Assembly: GCA_029237695.1 (NCBI GenBank)
Contig: CM055269.1
Span: 33,217,175-33,281,174 of the forward strand
Source: Conchocele bisecta
Lineage: Eukaryota > Mollusca > Bivalvia > Lucinida > Thyasiridae
Length of the DNA: 64,000 nt
Reading direction: 5' to 3'
Made by a program: the position numbers and the translations under genes. Positions 23,039 to 33,627 of this stretch are shown here, piece after piece (within the stretch, counting starts at the first letter, position 1; each line of letters opens with the position of its first letter). Under the pieces are notes generated by a model. It worked only from the letters and a program-made list of their open reading frames with translations. It ran no database searches and was not told the origin of the DNA.

Positions 23039-23099
23039 CCGACGACCTTGGGAGATGCATTAGCTTAACGTCTTTTCCTGACCAGCGCTATCGGGAATA

Positions 23100-23260
23100 T
23101 GTGATTTGATGGTGTTTAACGGCCTGTCAACAGCTAAGGTCACGTTAGGCCGGGTTAATGGGATCGAATATCATATGTCGCCTGTCGTAATGGTGTCTAA
23201 TTCCCAAAATCAGAACTGAATATTTAGAAATATACTCAGGCCTGAAATTAGCAGTCTCAT
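23100..23260 (-). mobile_element. SINE-like 3' fragment, minus strand
   Basis: Reverse complement of this block (AATATTCAGTTCTGATTTTG...GACCTTAGCTGTTGACAGGC CGTTAAACACC) matches 59470-59610 on the plus strand, including the GTTGATAGGCCGTTAA-type 3' motif. It is probably the same short interspersed family. Confidence 0.6.
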
Positions 23261-23881
23261 CTGGTTCCCGGTCATAACCGCACAAGAGTCACTTAACACA
23301 ACTCCCCAAAAGTAACAGGATTGGTACTAATCTTATTAATTATATAAATGGGTATAACCGGATCCAACTCTCACGTACCAGACAGCCAAACATTTACACG
23401 AGTGTCAAACCAGCGATACCGGGATTCCGTTATGGACGAATCACATCGTTAACTTTACCTTTTACGTACTCCAACCTGCCGCTCACGCTAACGGGAAGCA
23501 CGACATCGTGGATACAGATATACGACTAGCACAGAATAACCCCGACACAATGCAATATTCAAACTATAAATAGAGGATGTAACGTAAATGGAATCCCCCG
23601 AGATCTATTCATAGACGTGACTAACTGCTGATGATGTCATATATACAGCTTCTTGTAAGTCAAGTAAATGGGAATGGGTTCAAGTTGTTTGGGGGTGGTA
23701 AGGGCACTTGAGACCAGATCAGGAATTCATACATGTTGTGCTAAATTTCGATCTGCGCTGTTGAACGGACGTAATACCATATTTCCATCCATCTCCGTAT
23801 ATATTTGCAGATGAACTGATCCCTATAACGTACGAATGAGGATCATTCACTCCACAAATATCCCCGTGTTGTACTAACCAG
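23261..23881. other. no gene seen
   Basis: Balanced composition but no long frame, splice pattern or repeat was recognised. Confidence 0.45.
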
Positions 23882-24203
23882 TAGCCTATTTCACCAACAT
23901 TGCAAAGTATACTTATCTAGCAAAGCATACTTTGAGGGAGAAATTTTCAATTTTAGGATACATTTATTAATTTGTATTATACTGAATTTATTACATTATC
24001 ACAGCCATATTGGCTGTGATAATGTAATAAATTCAGTATAATAATTCTGCATACTTTTAATCATCAAATATATGCAGTCATTAGTTCTATATGATATACA
24101 TGTAATGCATTTCGGGAAAAATAAATGATTACTCCCTCAAAGTATACTTTGCTAGATAAGTATGCTAGATAAGTATACTTTGCAATTTTTATGAAATCGG
24201 CTA
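23882..24203. mobile_element. TAGCC MITE, copy D (322 bp)
   Basis: Ends TAGCCTATTTCACCAAC and TTATGAAATCGGCTA, with CAG on both outer flanks (23879-23881 and 24204-24206). A short internal duplication, GCTAGATAAGTAT, is present near the right end. Confidence 0.85.
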
Positions 24204-24222
24204 CAGTTCCAGACACCTTTTC

Positions 24223-24595
24223 GTGTGCATACACCTAGTTCTTTTTCGGGCGTATGAGGTGTGCGAACATAGATTTCCATACAATATGTTAAATAGTGCA
24301 TATTTGTTGGCACTATGTCATACAATAAGCAATGGAACGCGTATTTTTGATAACAAGTGGTTAAAACTGTGTGGGAAATGTCACAGAATCCCGTTTGTTT
24401 ACACACCGGCGTCCATTATACCTTCAATAACCTTTTACTGAATGATGCCTCAGTGAAGACGTTATTAGATGTTTATCGGGGTCACATTTAATGTAAGTGT
24501 GAACATAAATCCAATATGTACCAACCTCGTGGTGCTGCTGCCACTGGCGCCATCATTTTGAGACCCGTGCACCTTTTTGACTCATATAACGTACC
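24223..24595. repeat. older dispersed repeat, uninterrupted copy
   Basis: Reverse complement of the sequence that flanks the composite element at 16040-16327 and 19377-19440, here continuous. It therefore acts as an empty-site relative. Its short frame is not supported as a gene. Confidence 0.65.
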
Positions 24596-24670
24596 CATGT
24601 ACGTACCGTACGTCCTTCCCCATGGAAAACGGGGCGACTAGTTAAAGAAGACATTTAAAGGAGAACCCTG

Positions 24671-24973
24671 TAGCCGATTTCACAAAACTTGAAAAGTATA
24701 CTTTCCTAGCAAAGTATACTTTGAGGGAGCAATCATTGATTTTTCCGAAATGCATTATTCCATACAGAACTAACGATTGCATATATTTGATGATTAAAAC
24801 TATGTAGAATTATTATACTGAATTTATTACATTATCACAGCCAAAATTGTCTGTGATAATGTAATAAATTCAGTATAATAAAAATTAATAAATTTATTCT
24901 AAAATTGAAAATTTCTCCCTCAAAGTATACTTTGCTAGAAAAGTATACTTTGCAATTTTGATGAAATAGGCCC
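24671..24973. mobile_element. TAGCC MITE, copy E (303 bp)
   Basis: Left end TAGCCGATTTCACAAAAC, right end GATGAAATAGGCCC (last two bases mutated), in opposite internal orientation to copies C and D. CTG flanks both ends (24668-24670, 24974-24976). Confidence 0.8.
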
Positions 24974-25194
24974 CTGGTGTCTGGTAAGCTAACATTGGTG
25001 GCAGCGGTGTCCTAAATTATCCCCATTGCTATATGTCTATTATTGGTCCTTAGTTTGAAGCGGTTTAGTGAAATTATCGCTGTCTGCAAGACATCTTGCA
25101 ATTCGCGATTTCTTTTTCAATTGAGAACAGACTTAAGCTTTTGTTTGATCGGCAACAACAACAACAAGAACAACCACAAAGAAAACACGTTATT

Positions 25195-25400
25195 CCATGT
25201 ATATCTACATCTACTGTCTGTTCCATGTTTTTCTGCTCACGAACTCTTGGCTATTAAACATAGTAAATCTAAAAAATATTTAAATATAAGTACTTTTTCA
25301 CCAATAACAAAAAAATCACCCTCCCAAAACAATTTTGTTTGATAAAATTCCATCAAATAAAGGATTTTATAGCGAACAAACGATTTTCTTATGGGGAATT
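25195..25400. mobile_element. half copy of the CTACTGTCTG MITE
   Basis: CTACTGTCTGTTCCATG then TTTTTCTGCTCACGAAC, AAATATAAGTACTTTTTCA and AAATCACCCTCCCAAAA match the left arm of 19443-19774. The right arm is absent. Confidence 0.65.
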
Positions 25401-26003
25401 TAACAAATTAAAACCATGAAAAGAAGCCAAACTCACGTTTTTATTTATCACGATTCCACAATGTTCTTGAAATAGCCTCTGGGATGCAGTTGTCTTTATA
25501 TGCACAGTATAGTACTTGACAATCTAACAACACTGGTGAAAACAACATGTAAATATTCCATCTCTGTCACACGTTATACATGTGTGCAGCACTTACTGTG
25601 ACGTCATAAATGACCCATAAATACGTAGTTTTATTTGTATTAATTATATTTTTAACATTCTGTCTTAATTCAATTAATTTCTTTATTAATCATGTACATA
25701 TACATACAAAAAAAGAAGACAATATATACATTTTTATTCGCAATAGTATTGATTTTAATGGAGAAAAAAATACATTTATTATGTATCTACCCATGAAATA
25801 CATAGTTATACTATGTAAATAAAAGTAATATGTTCTCATCGATGACATAAACATCTTCCGGTGAAAATACGACTACTTCCGCTATCTATATTCATAACGC
25901 GCACCTTCAGTGCCGGACTGCAAATAGGCTGCAAATACACATTCATTACCGTATACAGTCTAACAAACTGCTAATTTCCATGGAGTGGTATATAATAAAC
26001 AGA
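25401..26003. other. no gene seen
   Basis: Strongly AT-rich; its hydrophobic short frames reflect composition rather than coding. Confidence 0.5.
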
Positions 26004-26169
26004 ATATTCATATTTTTGCAACGAATATGACATATATGTTCATCTCGTGGTGTGAAATGTCCATATTTCACATCATTCAATGAACATATATGTCGGCACT
26101 CGTGAAATATGGACCTTTCACACCACGAGATGAACATATATGTCATATTCGTTGCAAAAATATGAATAT
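26004..26169. mobile_element. 166-bp hairpin MITE
   Basis: The outer arms (26004-26057 and 26116-26169), from ATATTCATATTTTTGCAACG through CATCTCGTGGTGTGAAA, are essentially perfect inverted repeats of about 54 bp. The loop contains a smaller pair (GTCCATATTTCAC / GTGAAATATGGAC). High arm identity suggests a recent element. Confidence 0.75.
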
Positions 26170-26329
26170 CCACTATGTATTGTCACTGACATTATTTAAA
26201 TAAACTTACTGTGATGTCACAGCTCATTTGCACAAATGTGCAAAAATAAAATCTCTACACCTTGTGACAGACATGTAATCTTTGCATGCGGTTTCCACCA
26301 GTCTGGTTATATTGCCAATGACTATAGTG

Positions 26330-26925
26330 TGCATATAGGAACACCCTCATGTCGCCAATAACATGACCTTGACCTTTTTTATCTTCACATGTTTGCGGAA
26401 ACACTTAGCCATTTTTTGCGTCAAAAAGTTTGTACAAGTTTCTTGATCATCGTATAACATTAAAGTTACTTGATAGATTGCTTCAATGTTTGGGCACTTG
26501 ATACATGTAAGCATTTGGAAACACTCATATGACCATGACCTGTTTTACCTTCACATCTTTGCGGAAACATTTAGCTATTTTTTTGGCGTCAAAATGTTTG
26601 TACAAGTTTCGTCATCATGATATAACTTTAATATTACTTGACAGATTGCTTCAATATTTGGACACTTGATACATGTGAGCAGTTGGAACACACGTGAGTA
26701 GTTGGAACACACTCATGCCCCCATTAACATGACCTTCACCTTTTGTACCTTCACATCTTTGCGAAAACACTTTTTGTGTCTAAACGTTTGTACAAGTTTC
26801 TTCATCATCGTATAATATCAATATTACTTTATGGATTGCTTCAATATTTGGACACTTGATACATGTTAGTATTTGGAACACACTCATGCCGGCATTAACA
26901 TGACCTTAATGTTGTCCATTAGAGA
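26330..26925. repeat. about 185-bp tandem repeats, three copies
   Basis: Each unit carries CATGACCTTGACCTTTT-like sequence, then CTTCACATCTTTGCGG, GTTTGTACAAGTTTC, GATTGCTTCAATATTTGG and CACTTGATACATG. Units start near 26360, 26540 and 26730. Confidence 0.7.
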
Positions 26926-27440
26926 GTTAAAATCACTTATACCATGTCATCAAATCCCAGCTGAGACAAATATGTAACATTAAACAATACTTTAGATTAA
27001 TGTTAGAAAAAACAACAAAATGGTCGCCGATTCTGTTCGAGTGAACATTACTGGAAATAAAACTTCATACTTATTATGTTGCATTGAAATGCACATGCAA
27101 TTCAGATGGTATTTAAACAATGTTAAAAATAATGATATGCTCAAGTACATGTACATGTCCCGCGAAGGTTAAAGTTACCAAGGTCACACTGTGAGGGAGC
27201 TATTGATGAGCTTGGTAATGATCAGACTAACGATCGCGAATCAGGAAACATTCAACATTCGGAAGTACGTCCAAAATTGTTGACACGAGGGTCAAGGTCA
27301 CCAAGGTCAAGGTGAATGTCAGCCGAGTGTCACTAGGCGAATAGCCATCAATGTGATGCTAATATTGAGTGTTGGTAATGATCGAACTAACGGATCAGGA
27401 GACTAGAAAAATTGAGCTGGGGCTCATGTATACCCCGGCT
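26926..27440. other. no gene seen; GACCTTGACC-type repeat words
   Basis: Contains GTCAAGGTCACCAAGGTC and related words of dispersed molluscan repeats. No coding region. Confidence 0.45.
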
Positions 27441-27660
27441 GCTGCCTGGACCGACAAATAAAAACATTAACACAAATATTTAAAAAAAAAACACATATTT
27501 CTAAGTAATTTGAACTTGGCCTTGGACATGAAGGCCGCATGGGTGTGGTATGGAATGAACATATGGATGATGTTAAGGAAGTATATGAAGTTTGAAGTCA
27601 ATCCGACCATTGCAGAGAGGCGTACCAAAAACATTTAACGTGGACGGACGGACGAGAAAG
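27441..27660. repeat. fragment related to the composite-element repeats
   Basis: ATGAAGTTTGAAGTCAATCC and GCAGAGAGGCGTACC, followed by GGACGGACGGACGAG, resemble parts of 16560-16860. Confidence 0.45.
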
Positions 27661-28330
27661 AGCCCTCTCGTTTCCGACTCGCACAAACACAATACACATC
27701 GATTAAATGTATGATTTCTGTCGCTGGCAATCGATAAAGGTATTAGATGTGTGAATATATTCACTTCAAATCGCTCTTTCCAGAATTTATTCAGTTATTC
27801 GCATTTTGTATACCTCATCCAAAGCGAAATTTGCGTGTACGAAAGAATCTCACACAGAATCGGAGGCCGTCCGGCGTGGATTATCGGTCATATTTGACCA
27901 ATAACTGATCGCCAGCTCAAACTAAAATGGTGCACCATGACCATATACATTAGAAACTCCAACCATACAAAGTTCGTCCAATTGTGATCGCAACTTTCGC
28001 TTTGGATGGGGTAATCAAAACGCGAATAACTCAATAAATACTTGAAACAGCGATTTGAAGTGAGTATATTCACACACCTAATACCTTTATCGATTGCAAG
28101 AGACATATTTCATATACAACGTATTTAATCGATGTTTATTGTGTTTGTGCGAATCGGAAAAGAGAGGGCTCTTTCTATAATAGCCATATTCATACCCACC
28201 TTTCTTTATAGAAGATGGTAATGTACGAGACCAAGTGGGTGGGGTAATGGGATTTTTTTAATAGACATTTTTTTGGTGTCATAGGTCCGAGTCTTCCACC
28301 TGTGTGTCAAACTGTATACTAACGAGGGCG
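27661..28330. mobile_element. foldback element with AATCGATAAAGGTATTAG arms
   Basis: The left arm 27665-27850 (CGACTCGCACAAACACAATA, CAATCGATAAAGGTATTAG, CATCCAAAGCGAAA) is inverted at 27980-28170 (TTTCGCTTTGGATGGGG, CTAATACCTTTATCGATTG, TGTGTTTGTGCGAATCGG). The right flank shows GGGTGGGGTAATGGG and GGTCCGAGTCTTCC, as in the element at 21306. Non-coding. Confidence 0.65.
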
Positions 28331-28339
28331 TGACAAAAA

Positions 28340-28815
28340 ATGCGCTAACTTGTGGCTGTGACTGGGGACATGGGGCTTATGGGTTTTGTGACCAGTCTCA
28401 CGAGTTACACGAGTGTGGCATTTGATCAGGACCTACACTGGTCATGAATGTCATAATTCTCATATCTCTAGTCAGAGTCACAATCCAGGTTAATGTATTC
28501 GTTGCCAACGGTTTCGCATCTTGGTTGCATTCATCAAAGCACACTGGTAGTGCCTATCGAGAGCAATATTCAACTCGGGTCGATTCCATAAATATGGCTC
28601 TGTGGACTGTGAGATGTGTGACAAGTGAACGTCTAGGGCCCGGTTGCTCAAGACCTCTGTTAGCTTAACAGACTGTTAAATCCTTAGCATTGCTAAGCCA
28701 ACAGAGGTTTTGAGCAACCGGGCCCTGGTTAATTGGCGCATTCATGTAGCCTGATAACGGCCTATATTGCTGGTTGGAACCATGACGGGCGTTTCATTGA
28801 TGGACATATTACAGA
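28340..28815. mobile_element. GGGGCTTATGGG MITE copy 2 with nested GGGCCC MITE
   Basis: The left end TGACTGGGGACATGGGGCTTATGGG (given as TGACTGGGGACATGG plus GGCTTATGGG) and the right portion CATGACGGGCGTTTCATTGA match the family at 6526 and 43636. A second hairpin is nested at 28636-28725. It lies just beyond the stop codon of the RCC1-like gene. Confidence 0.55.
28636..28725. mobile_element. 90-bp GGGCCCGGTTGCTCAA hairpin MITE
   Basis: Ends GGGCCCGGTTGCTCAA and TTGAGCAACCGGGCCC are perfectly inverted. The inner arms CCTCTGTTAGCTTA / TAAGCCAACAGAGG also pair. Confidence 0.75.
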
Positions 28816-28868
28816 GTTACTGCGGCAGCCCACAACCATATAAAAACAAGCATTCTAGGTGGAATAAT

Positions 28869-29762
28869 TTACTTGAACGAGTCCATTAACGCCACTGTGT
28901 GATAATAGGAACAGCTCAACTCCCTGGCAACGCCCACCGACTCCAGCGCATCCACCTTTCTGGGGATATCGCTTCTGAAGAGATACCGGTGACCTTTGCC
29001 GTCCGGGTGACCTAGCCGACCGTCACTTCCGCAACCCCACGTGAACACGTGACCTTCACAACTAATGGCGGCGCTATGAATCCCTCCGGCCGACACGCGC
29101 GTGATGTGCTCTCCTTGGAAATGTTCACGTGGTATTTCTGTGGGAACCGGTCGCGATTCCTGGTCGCCCAGACCAAGCTTCCCTTTATACCCGTCCCCGC
29201 ACGAATACGCCGTACCTTTATCGTCGGCAAATAGCGTGTGTCCGTGCTTTTCGCCGACGCTACAGCTCAGCCGTTTGACGACGACGTCTCGCAGGGCCGA
29301 CACTTCTTGGGGCGTGTTCACCTGTTTGTTAGTGGTTTTTCCCAGCCCTAATGCAAGATCCTCGCCTCTGCCAAACATGAACACACGGCCTTGTTCCGTA
29401 ATGGCGCCTGCATGAGCAGACCCCGCATCCATGAACACAATTGTGTTGTTATTGGCGTCGCCGTGGAAAGTATGGATCTGGGTTGGAACGCGTCTATCAT
29501 TGACGTCGCCATGGCCTAATACGCCATTCCGTCCACAACCCCACGAATACGCACCTCCACATCTTGTCCATAGCAACGTGAAGTTGTTCCCACAAGATAC
29601 CCCAGCAACTTTATCCGTGATTGGTCCTGCCAGCAATGTGGGCGGGGCTAAAGCTGGCATGTGATCCGGCAGCCCAAGAACGCCGTGAGACCTGCCGTAG
29701 CCCCAGACATACAGGTTGTTGTCCCTGCTAACCGCCGCAGCATGCCACGATCCGCACGATAC
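28869..29762 (-). CDS. RCC1-like beta-propeller, terminal exon (blades 3-7)
   Basis: The exon opens after a good acceptor (TTGCAG ending at 29763) and closes with TAA at 28869-28871. It encodes about 297 residues. Five RCC1-type repeats are visible by their conserved cores: LYVWGYGRSHGVLG, AYSWGCGRNGVLGHGD, VFMFGRGEDLALGLG, AYSCGDGYKGKLGLGD and VFTWGCGSDGRLGHPDG. Each is preceded by an SCG..H.AA/T-type strand (VSCGSWHAAAV, VSCGNNFTLLW, VSAGGIHSAAI, LSCSYYHTVAL). RCC1 propellers act as guanine-nucleotide exchange or protein-binding platforms; which role applies here cannot be said. Upstream it joins 46739-47023 in phase 0. GC content is far above the flanks. It could be annotated elsewhere as HERC, UVR8-like or RCC1/BTB-like; no BTB or HECT region is seen. 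Confidence 0.9.
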   Translation of the reverse strand, partial: VSCGSWHAAAVSRDNNLYVWGYGRSHGVLGLPDHMPALAPPTLLAGPITDKVAGVSCGNNFTLLWTRCGGAYSWGCGRNGVLGHGDVNDRRVPTQIHTFHGDANNNTIVFMDAGSAHAGAITEQGRVFMFGRGEDLALGLGKTTNKQVNTPQEVSALRDVVVKRLSCSVGEKHGHTLFADDKGTAYSCGDGYKGKLGLGDQESRPVPTEIPREHFQGEHITRVSAGGIHSAAISCEGHVFTWGCGSDGRLGHPDGKGHRYLFRSDIPRKVDALESVGVARELSCSYYHTVALMDSFK

Positions 29763-31640
29763 CTGCAATCAACACAGTATGTACAAACCGTCATAATGGA
29801 ATCCACAGAATAATGTCGGATTTTCCGGGACCCCTGATCATCATATGATTCAAACATAATTGCTTTCTAAATGTGATGAAATATATGTATAACATATGTA
29901 TCAGCATTCACTCGTTACTGTATCAGATATGGCTCACGTATTGGCCATGTCAAAATAGTGTGTTCAAGCCATCGGCCAGTTTCGCCGCTTGTGGCGTTTG
30001 AAAAAGAACGGAAGATACGAAGCTGCTCATATGATATATAGACCTTGAGCCAGCAATAACCCCCTCCCCCCATGTGGGGTTTTTGGTGATGATGATTTTC
30101 GGATTCAGTAGCCTATTGTTTAGCCTATTCAGAAAAGTCAAAATGGTCGCCAAAATGTTCTTGTTTTGTTCTAGTATTTACTGTATGGAGTCGATATAAA
30201 CAGCATTCCATGTACATATTACATGTATACATACACGTTTGACATATAAATCAAATCATTTGATAACATATACATATCTAGGTATACAATGCTATAATTA
30301 TATATTCAAAATGGCCGCCAAAATGATCAAATGTTCAGTAATATTGACGATGAAGCTGTAGTTTTCAGTAGTCAAACAACACTAACATTGTTATGTACAG
30401 AGTGTGATATTCCGTTTATTTTCAAAGACAAATACGGGTGTATTTCAATCAGCTTGGGTGTTGAAGAAATGTTTCAAAGTGTTTCCAAAATGGATTGACT
30501 GTTGACAAGAAATACAATGCTATTATTGGGCTGTCTAGTTAATGCGATTGGTAACGAACACACTTTTCACAATAAAGCGAGCATGATGATCATTGGCCAA
30601 GGCAGTATGTAGTATGGTATAATAAATTGCAAGTGTATGCTTATTGCAAACATGCATGGCCTTCTCCCACATTAAGCATCCCGCATATGTTTTCACATGT
30701 GCCAATAATTTAAATTAACCCTTAATCGTGAGTTGCAAACATTGGAAAATAAATACAATACATGGTAACGATATGTAATTCATGCAGTCAACGGTATATT
30801 CTGTTCTACATTAACCACATTATTGAAACTAAAACACCCAAAAACTAATCATATACAGTGTAACACCATGACTGCCAGTTTCTAGATGCCCATCAATATG
30901 GTCGCTTTTACAATTAGGATGTGATATTTACGGATCTATATATACACTTTTAATACAGCTTAAATTTCTTAAAAATAAAGTTGATAATACCCTTATCCAG
31001 AGGAGGTCCCGCATCTTGAGATGACACTAGCCCATGACATATACTCGAATACATGTCTCTGGTTGCTATATTAATATAATATGATTGTCTATCAGCGGTG
31101 TAATAAATTCGAAAGACAACTAAGGGATTGTTATGTGCATTCAATGCCACATATGTGTATATGGAGGCAAATACATGTCTATGAGCTACAAACGTGTAGT
31201 ATGTATGTGCTCAACGGGTACAATGTAAATATAAGTCTGCATTCAGGTACATGCTTATAGCGTTTTGAGATCATTAGAGAGAAATAGAGAAATATATGTT
31301 CCGACGACACCAAAGAGCCAGCAAAATACACAACTGTGGTATAATGCGGCAGAAAACGCCTTCCACATACATGTATGATCCTGACCGCCTATATAAATAG
31401 TTAGAATGCCATGTAGAAAATAGTACAATTGCATAGTAAAATCCAAATTTAATGTGTCTCAATAGAAGCTATGTGATATTATTTAGATGAACATTTTGAT
31501 ACATTGCATAATTAAATATGTTATGGATACGTTATCATTCATGGGGATTTAAACGTAGATTGACAGTCCTATGAGTATGTGTGACTACACGTGGTAACAC
31601 ATGGGCGTATGTAATACAAATGAGTTGACTGCTGTAAATT
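29763..31640. other. intronic sequence, no other gene seen
   Basis: AT-rich. Two AAAATGG(T/C)CGCCAAAATG words (30139 and 30308) recall the GGCCGCC repeat family. Nothing codes. Confidence 0.5.
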
Positions 31641-31644
31641 GATA

Positions 31645-31905
31645 TTTATCCCGTCAACACAGTGCGTATGTGACGTGAAACACGGTGCCGTGAAACATTT
31701 TTGATATCCAGTCAATACTATTTTTGCATTTTACAACCATTTGTAGATGTTGACGGGATAAATAGAATAGTGCCGTGAATGGGAAAAAATATCTGGTGCG
31801 GCACGGAAACGGGATGTGCTCGGCAGAGCCTCGCCCATCCCGTTTCCTGAGCCTTGCCCAATATTTTTTTCCCATTCACGGCACTAACCTACTGTTCTGT
31901 ATTTT
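31645..31905. mobile_element. TATCCCGTCAACAC element, copy 2 (reverse)
   Basis: Runs TTTATCCCGTCAACACAGTG, CGTGAAACACGGTGCCGTG, GTTGACGGGATAAATAGAAT, then a hairpin with arms AGTGCCGTGAATGGGAAAAA and TTTTTCCCATTCACGGCACT. The hairpin loop has its own CGGAAACGGGAT / ATCCCGTTTCC pair. Confidence 0.7.
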
Positions 31906-32545
31906 CGGAGATTTGGTGAAAATGAGTACTGTACTAGTATTGTTCTACTGATGAACACGACCCACGTCCGACCGCTCAAGGTCACTGCTACTTATGTTCA
32001 CCTTAAGTGTTGCAAGGCAAAAATGTTAAAGCTGTTTTTTCAATAAATCATCAACTGCTTCACCGTATTTGTTATTATTTGACCATAATGTGTGTCTAGG
32101 GATGGCGCATTGTTTAGCATACGACCCACCGTCCGACCGCCCAAGGTCACCGAGTACTTTTTTCTTTTTTATTATCAAGGCTGCCAGCGAGGGAGATTAT
32201 TGTATAGTTTGCTTTAATCTAAAGAACGTGAATGTAAGAACTAAACGGTACTCGATTCTTCATGACAGTTATAGGTTATTGTAAAGAACTTTTAGAGCAC
32301 ACATAAAACGCATATGTCACTTCTATGGTGTGCTACATATCATCGAAATCCGTCCGTTTTATAACGGCCTGTGTGTTTTATAACATGGTCATTCATGTTA
32401 TAATTGTTCTTGTTACTATGTACATTATTTTATAAGTACATGTGCCAACTACACATTTGAATCCTGTTCCTGTTCCTGAATGGGTTGATGGAATATTATT
32501 GGAATGCACGATAAATAGTGTGTACGTTATGTGAACCGGGATATA
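31906..32545. other. no gene seen; short duplicated CGACCCACCGTCCGACCGC words
   Basis: GACCCACGTCCGACCGCTCA (31958) and GACCCACCGTCCGACCGCCC (32123) mark a diverged duplication of about 160 bp. No gene. Confidence 0.5.
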
Positions 32546-33606
32546 TGTAGCCGGACCATTTTCGGGTCTATTTATCTTTATTACATTTCGACCATTTTTG
32601 ACCCTTTGCGTATTCTAAGTCCTTTTCGAACTTTGAACTTTATACCCAGTGAGCGAATTATTGACATGCTTGGCACGGGTTTTTTACAGCTGGTCACTTC
32701 TTAGTCATTTTTCCACCGGCCAACATCTCTCTTCAACTTCTTAGGTAAGCATATCGGTTCTAAATAATTGAATTGACATATATTGTATTTTGTCTAAGGT
32801 TTGCAATGGTTGTATTGACTGTGACATGTTTTTAAAGGGGTGTTTCACAACTGGGTTTCGCTTTTGTTTATATGTAAATATTCCAACATGGCGGATTATG
32901 AAGCTCTCTGACTACGGACTAATTGGGCACATTTCTCTACCACTTTGCATGTCTCTTTCACGTCCTGTAACCATTTACAGTCTAACCACCGTAACCAACG
33001 TAACCACCAGCATGAGTCCCCCCATCACTGCGTGAAAGGGCGAGCGAGCGTGGCGACAACGAGGGTCGAGAACATTCAGGTCCAATGGCTTGGTAAGTTG
33101 GCTCCATGACAAGGTTACCCCACAGGCAATACCCTCTGTCAATGCTAATTAATCATACGTACTCTAATTACGCCCCATTATAGGAACTTACATGTCGATG
33201 AGCCGTTTAACACATATAATCAGTTTATCTGTGTATGACCACTAGACCGTATAGTACAGCTGGTACATCATATCATACAATTGTGATTATGAATGAATAT
33301 TTAATCCTAAATGGAATCGCCCATATCAACCGTGCAATCCGTTAGTCCGACAGTCTACCCCTTACTTCTAATCTTTTTGCTGGTGGCTATTTTATACATA
33401 CATGTTCTAATTGCTATTACGGGAGTGTCATATTGTTCATTACAGGGTGGTGTAATCGACAGCTCGGCGATGCCATCGCCTCCTAACCCCTGATTCCCGT
33501 AGACACTCATATTCACATCGTCTTAATAAAGAGATCGAACTATCATGGCAGCTGCCTTGTTACTCCGTTGTCTTCGTCCAAAGCGGGTATAAACGGGTAG
33601 ACTACA
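32546..33606 (+). repeat. 5' LTR (1061 bp)
   Basis: Begins TGTAGCCGGACCATTTTC and ends CGGGTAGACTACA. AATAAAG at about 33524 is a candidate poly(A) signal near the 3' end. The LTR is unusually long for a simple Gypsy element and carries a 60-codon frame (33311-33493). Confidence 0.93.
33311..33493 (+). CDS. 60-codon ATG frame in the 5' LTR, hydrophobic
   Basis: Starts ATGGAATCGCCC and ends TGA. The product has a polar start (MESPISTVQSVSPTVY), one strongly hydrophobic segment (PLLLIFLLVAILYIHVLIAI, residues 17-36) and a short polar tail. It would be a single-pass membrane peptide if made. The identical frame is in the 3' LTR at 43070-43252, but two LTR copies of one recent insertion are expected to match, so this is not evidence for selection. 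No family recognised. Confidence 0.3.
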   Translation: MESPISTVQSVSPTVYPLLLIFLLVAILYIHVLIAITGVSYCSLQGGVIDSSAMPSPPNP

Positions 33607-33627
33607 TTGGAGCCCCCAGTGAGGAAC
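33607..33627 (+). promoter_or_regulatory. primer-binding site
   Basis: One base after the LTR comes TGGAGCCCCCAGTGAGGA. The leading TGG would pair with the CCA end of a tRNA, as in LTR retrotransposons. Which tRNA cannot be told by eye. Confidence 0.65.

Noticed and set aside
25043..26173. AT-rich hydrophobic short frames
   Set aside because: Composition effect in AT-rich DNA or within a hairpin MITE; no motif or splice support.
29012..29664. Frames on both strands overlapping the RCC1 exon
   Set aside because: Shadows of the GC-rich coding exon; none has family features.
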